A DNA stretch of 64,000 nucleotides from Antedon mediterranea (Eukaryota; Echinodermata; Crinoidea; Comatulida; Antedonidae), in assembly GCF_964355755.1 (NCBI RefSeq), contig NC_092671.1, positions 9,807,001 to 9,871,000 on the forward strand, given 5' to 3'. Shown here one piece after another: positions 63,436 through 64,000 of this stretch. Position 1 is the first letter of the stretch. Every line of letters starts with the position of its first letter. The notes under the pieces were generated by a model that searched no databases, was not told the DNA's origin, and was given only the letters and a program-made list of their open reading frames with translations. Position numbers and translations under genes: made by a program.

Positions 63436-63738
63436 TTATTTCGTCTTCTGCGATGTCTGGTTTCGTCCGGCAGTCGGAGATCTACGGCCTCCAGGCGACC
63501 TTCGGCTTCCTGGGGAGCTGCGACCGTTTGATCTTCTTTTGTCGTTATCTCTATGGTTGCGTGTAGGTTGTTCGTTCTGGTCACGTTCTTTGTCTTGTTT
63601 TGGATTCGTTGTGGCATTTTTATTAGTTGGTGCGTTCTTTGCAGGTGGGGTATTGGTTTGACCTTGAGTCGGGCAAACTTCCCCTGGTCCTGGCTTCCTT
63701 CGTGCAATTGCAGCGTAGCTGAATTTCTTAGATGCATC
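63436..63738 (-). CDS. Last coding exon of an unrecognised gene
   Basis: On the minus strand a good acceptor (TTAACGCAG) precedes 63738. The exon is open in phase 0 for 100 codons to TAA at 63436-63438. It is clearly more GC-rich than its surroundings. It encodes DASKKFSYAAIARRKPGPGE, then an Asn/Thr/Pro/Gln-rich stretch, and ends in basic RRSPGGRRSPTAGRN-type repeats. The SYAAIARR motif recalls SYAEVCQR-type motifs in the C-terminus of La-related proteins 4/4B, but this is too weak for a name. The RS/RG-rich tail suggests RNA association by composition only. Upstream exons lie beyond the right edge. Confidence 0.55.
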   Translation of the reverse strand, partial: DASKKFSYAAIARRKPGPGEVCPTQGQTNTPPAKNAPTNKNATTNPKQDKERDQNEQPTRNHRDNDKRRSNGRSSPGSRRSPGGRRSPTAGRNQTSQKTK

Positions 63739-63972
63739 CTGCGTTAACAAATCGACATAAGTGATTATAATAATAATTAATATGTTAATAACAATCAAAA
63801 TTAACAATAAAGTTATATTAACAAGATTTAAAAAAAGTGAAAACATCAGTTAATGCAGTAGAAATTTAAAGACAACAACAGTAAGAAAAAAGTAAATTTT
63901 TCTCCAGAAGACAGTTTAACAACAGAAACGTTAAAACATTTTCAGATCCAGGAGTAGTCTGGAGCTTTATTC

Positions 63973-64000
63973 CTTAAACTAGTTTGACAGTGTAGACAGA
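63973..64000. mobile_element. MITE family A, copy 11 (at window edge)
   Basis: AAACTAGTTTGACAGTGTAG then ACAGA matches the terminal region of family A; the element may continue beyond the window or be a solitary end. Confidence 0.5.

Overview
This is a stretch of an AT-rich metazoan nuclear genome. All recognisable genes are split into small exons with GT/AG junctions, long introns and abundant short inverted-repeat transposons; there are no operons, ribosome binding sites, CRISPR arrays or bacterial genes. The protein set (SAXO4/PPP1R32, a long-tailed diacylglycerol lipase alpha, the transcription factor CARF) fits an invertebrate deuterostome, perhaps an echinoderm. The species assignment is inference only; the exon structures are read directly from the sequence.

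Layout. 1-3191 (+): last eleven exons of a SAXO4/PPP1R32 orthologue, an axonemal microtubule protein. 7019-45770 (-): a complete 16-exon diacylglycerol lipase alpha (DAGLA) gene, convergent with SAXO4, with introns up to about 8 kb holding most of the repeats. 45771-46694: a short divergent promoter interval. 46695-50731 (+): a complete CARF (calcium-responsive transcription factor) coding region in 11 coding exons. 52793-55887 (+): a two-exon gene for a highly charged protein of about 690 residues that I do not recognise, followed by decayed tandem copies of its own 3' end. 55888-63435: intergenic or 3' UTR sequence with repeats. 63436-63738 (-): last coding exon of another unrecognised gene that continues off the right edge.

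SAXO4 and DAGLA are also close neighbours on human 11q12.2, so the left part of the window looks like conserved microsynteny. DAGLA would make the endocannabinoid 2-AG from diacylglycerol at membranes. CARF shares the DAGLA 5' interval, so the two could share regulation.

Repeats are the other main content. There are ten full or nearly full copies and one edge copy of a fold-back MITE (called A here); a dispersed family B that has spawned a 17-bp minisatellite; a TTAA-flanked element; a Harbinger-like MITE with long terminal repeats and TTA duplications; a pair of nested elements, the inner carrying a frameshifted Myb/SANT-like DNA-binding ORF; two more minisatellites (22 bp and about 66 bp); and several smaller inverted-repeat or SINE-like pieces. 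The most notable items are the nested Myb-bearing transposon, a 99-codon in-frame extension in DAGLA exon 8 that looks optional, and the MITE load in very short introns.
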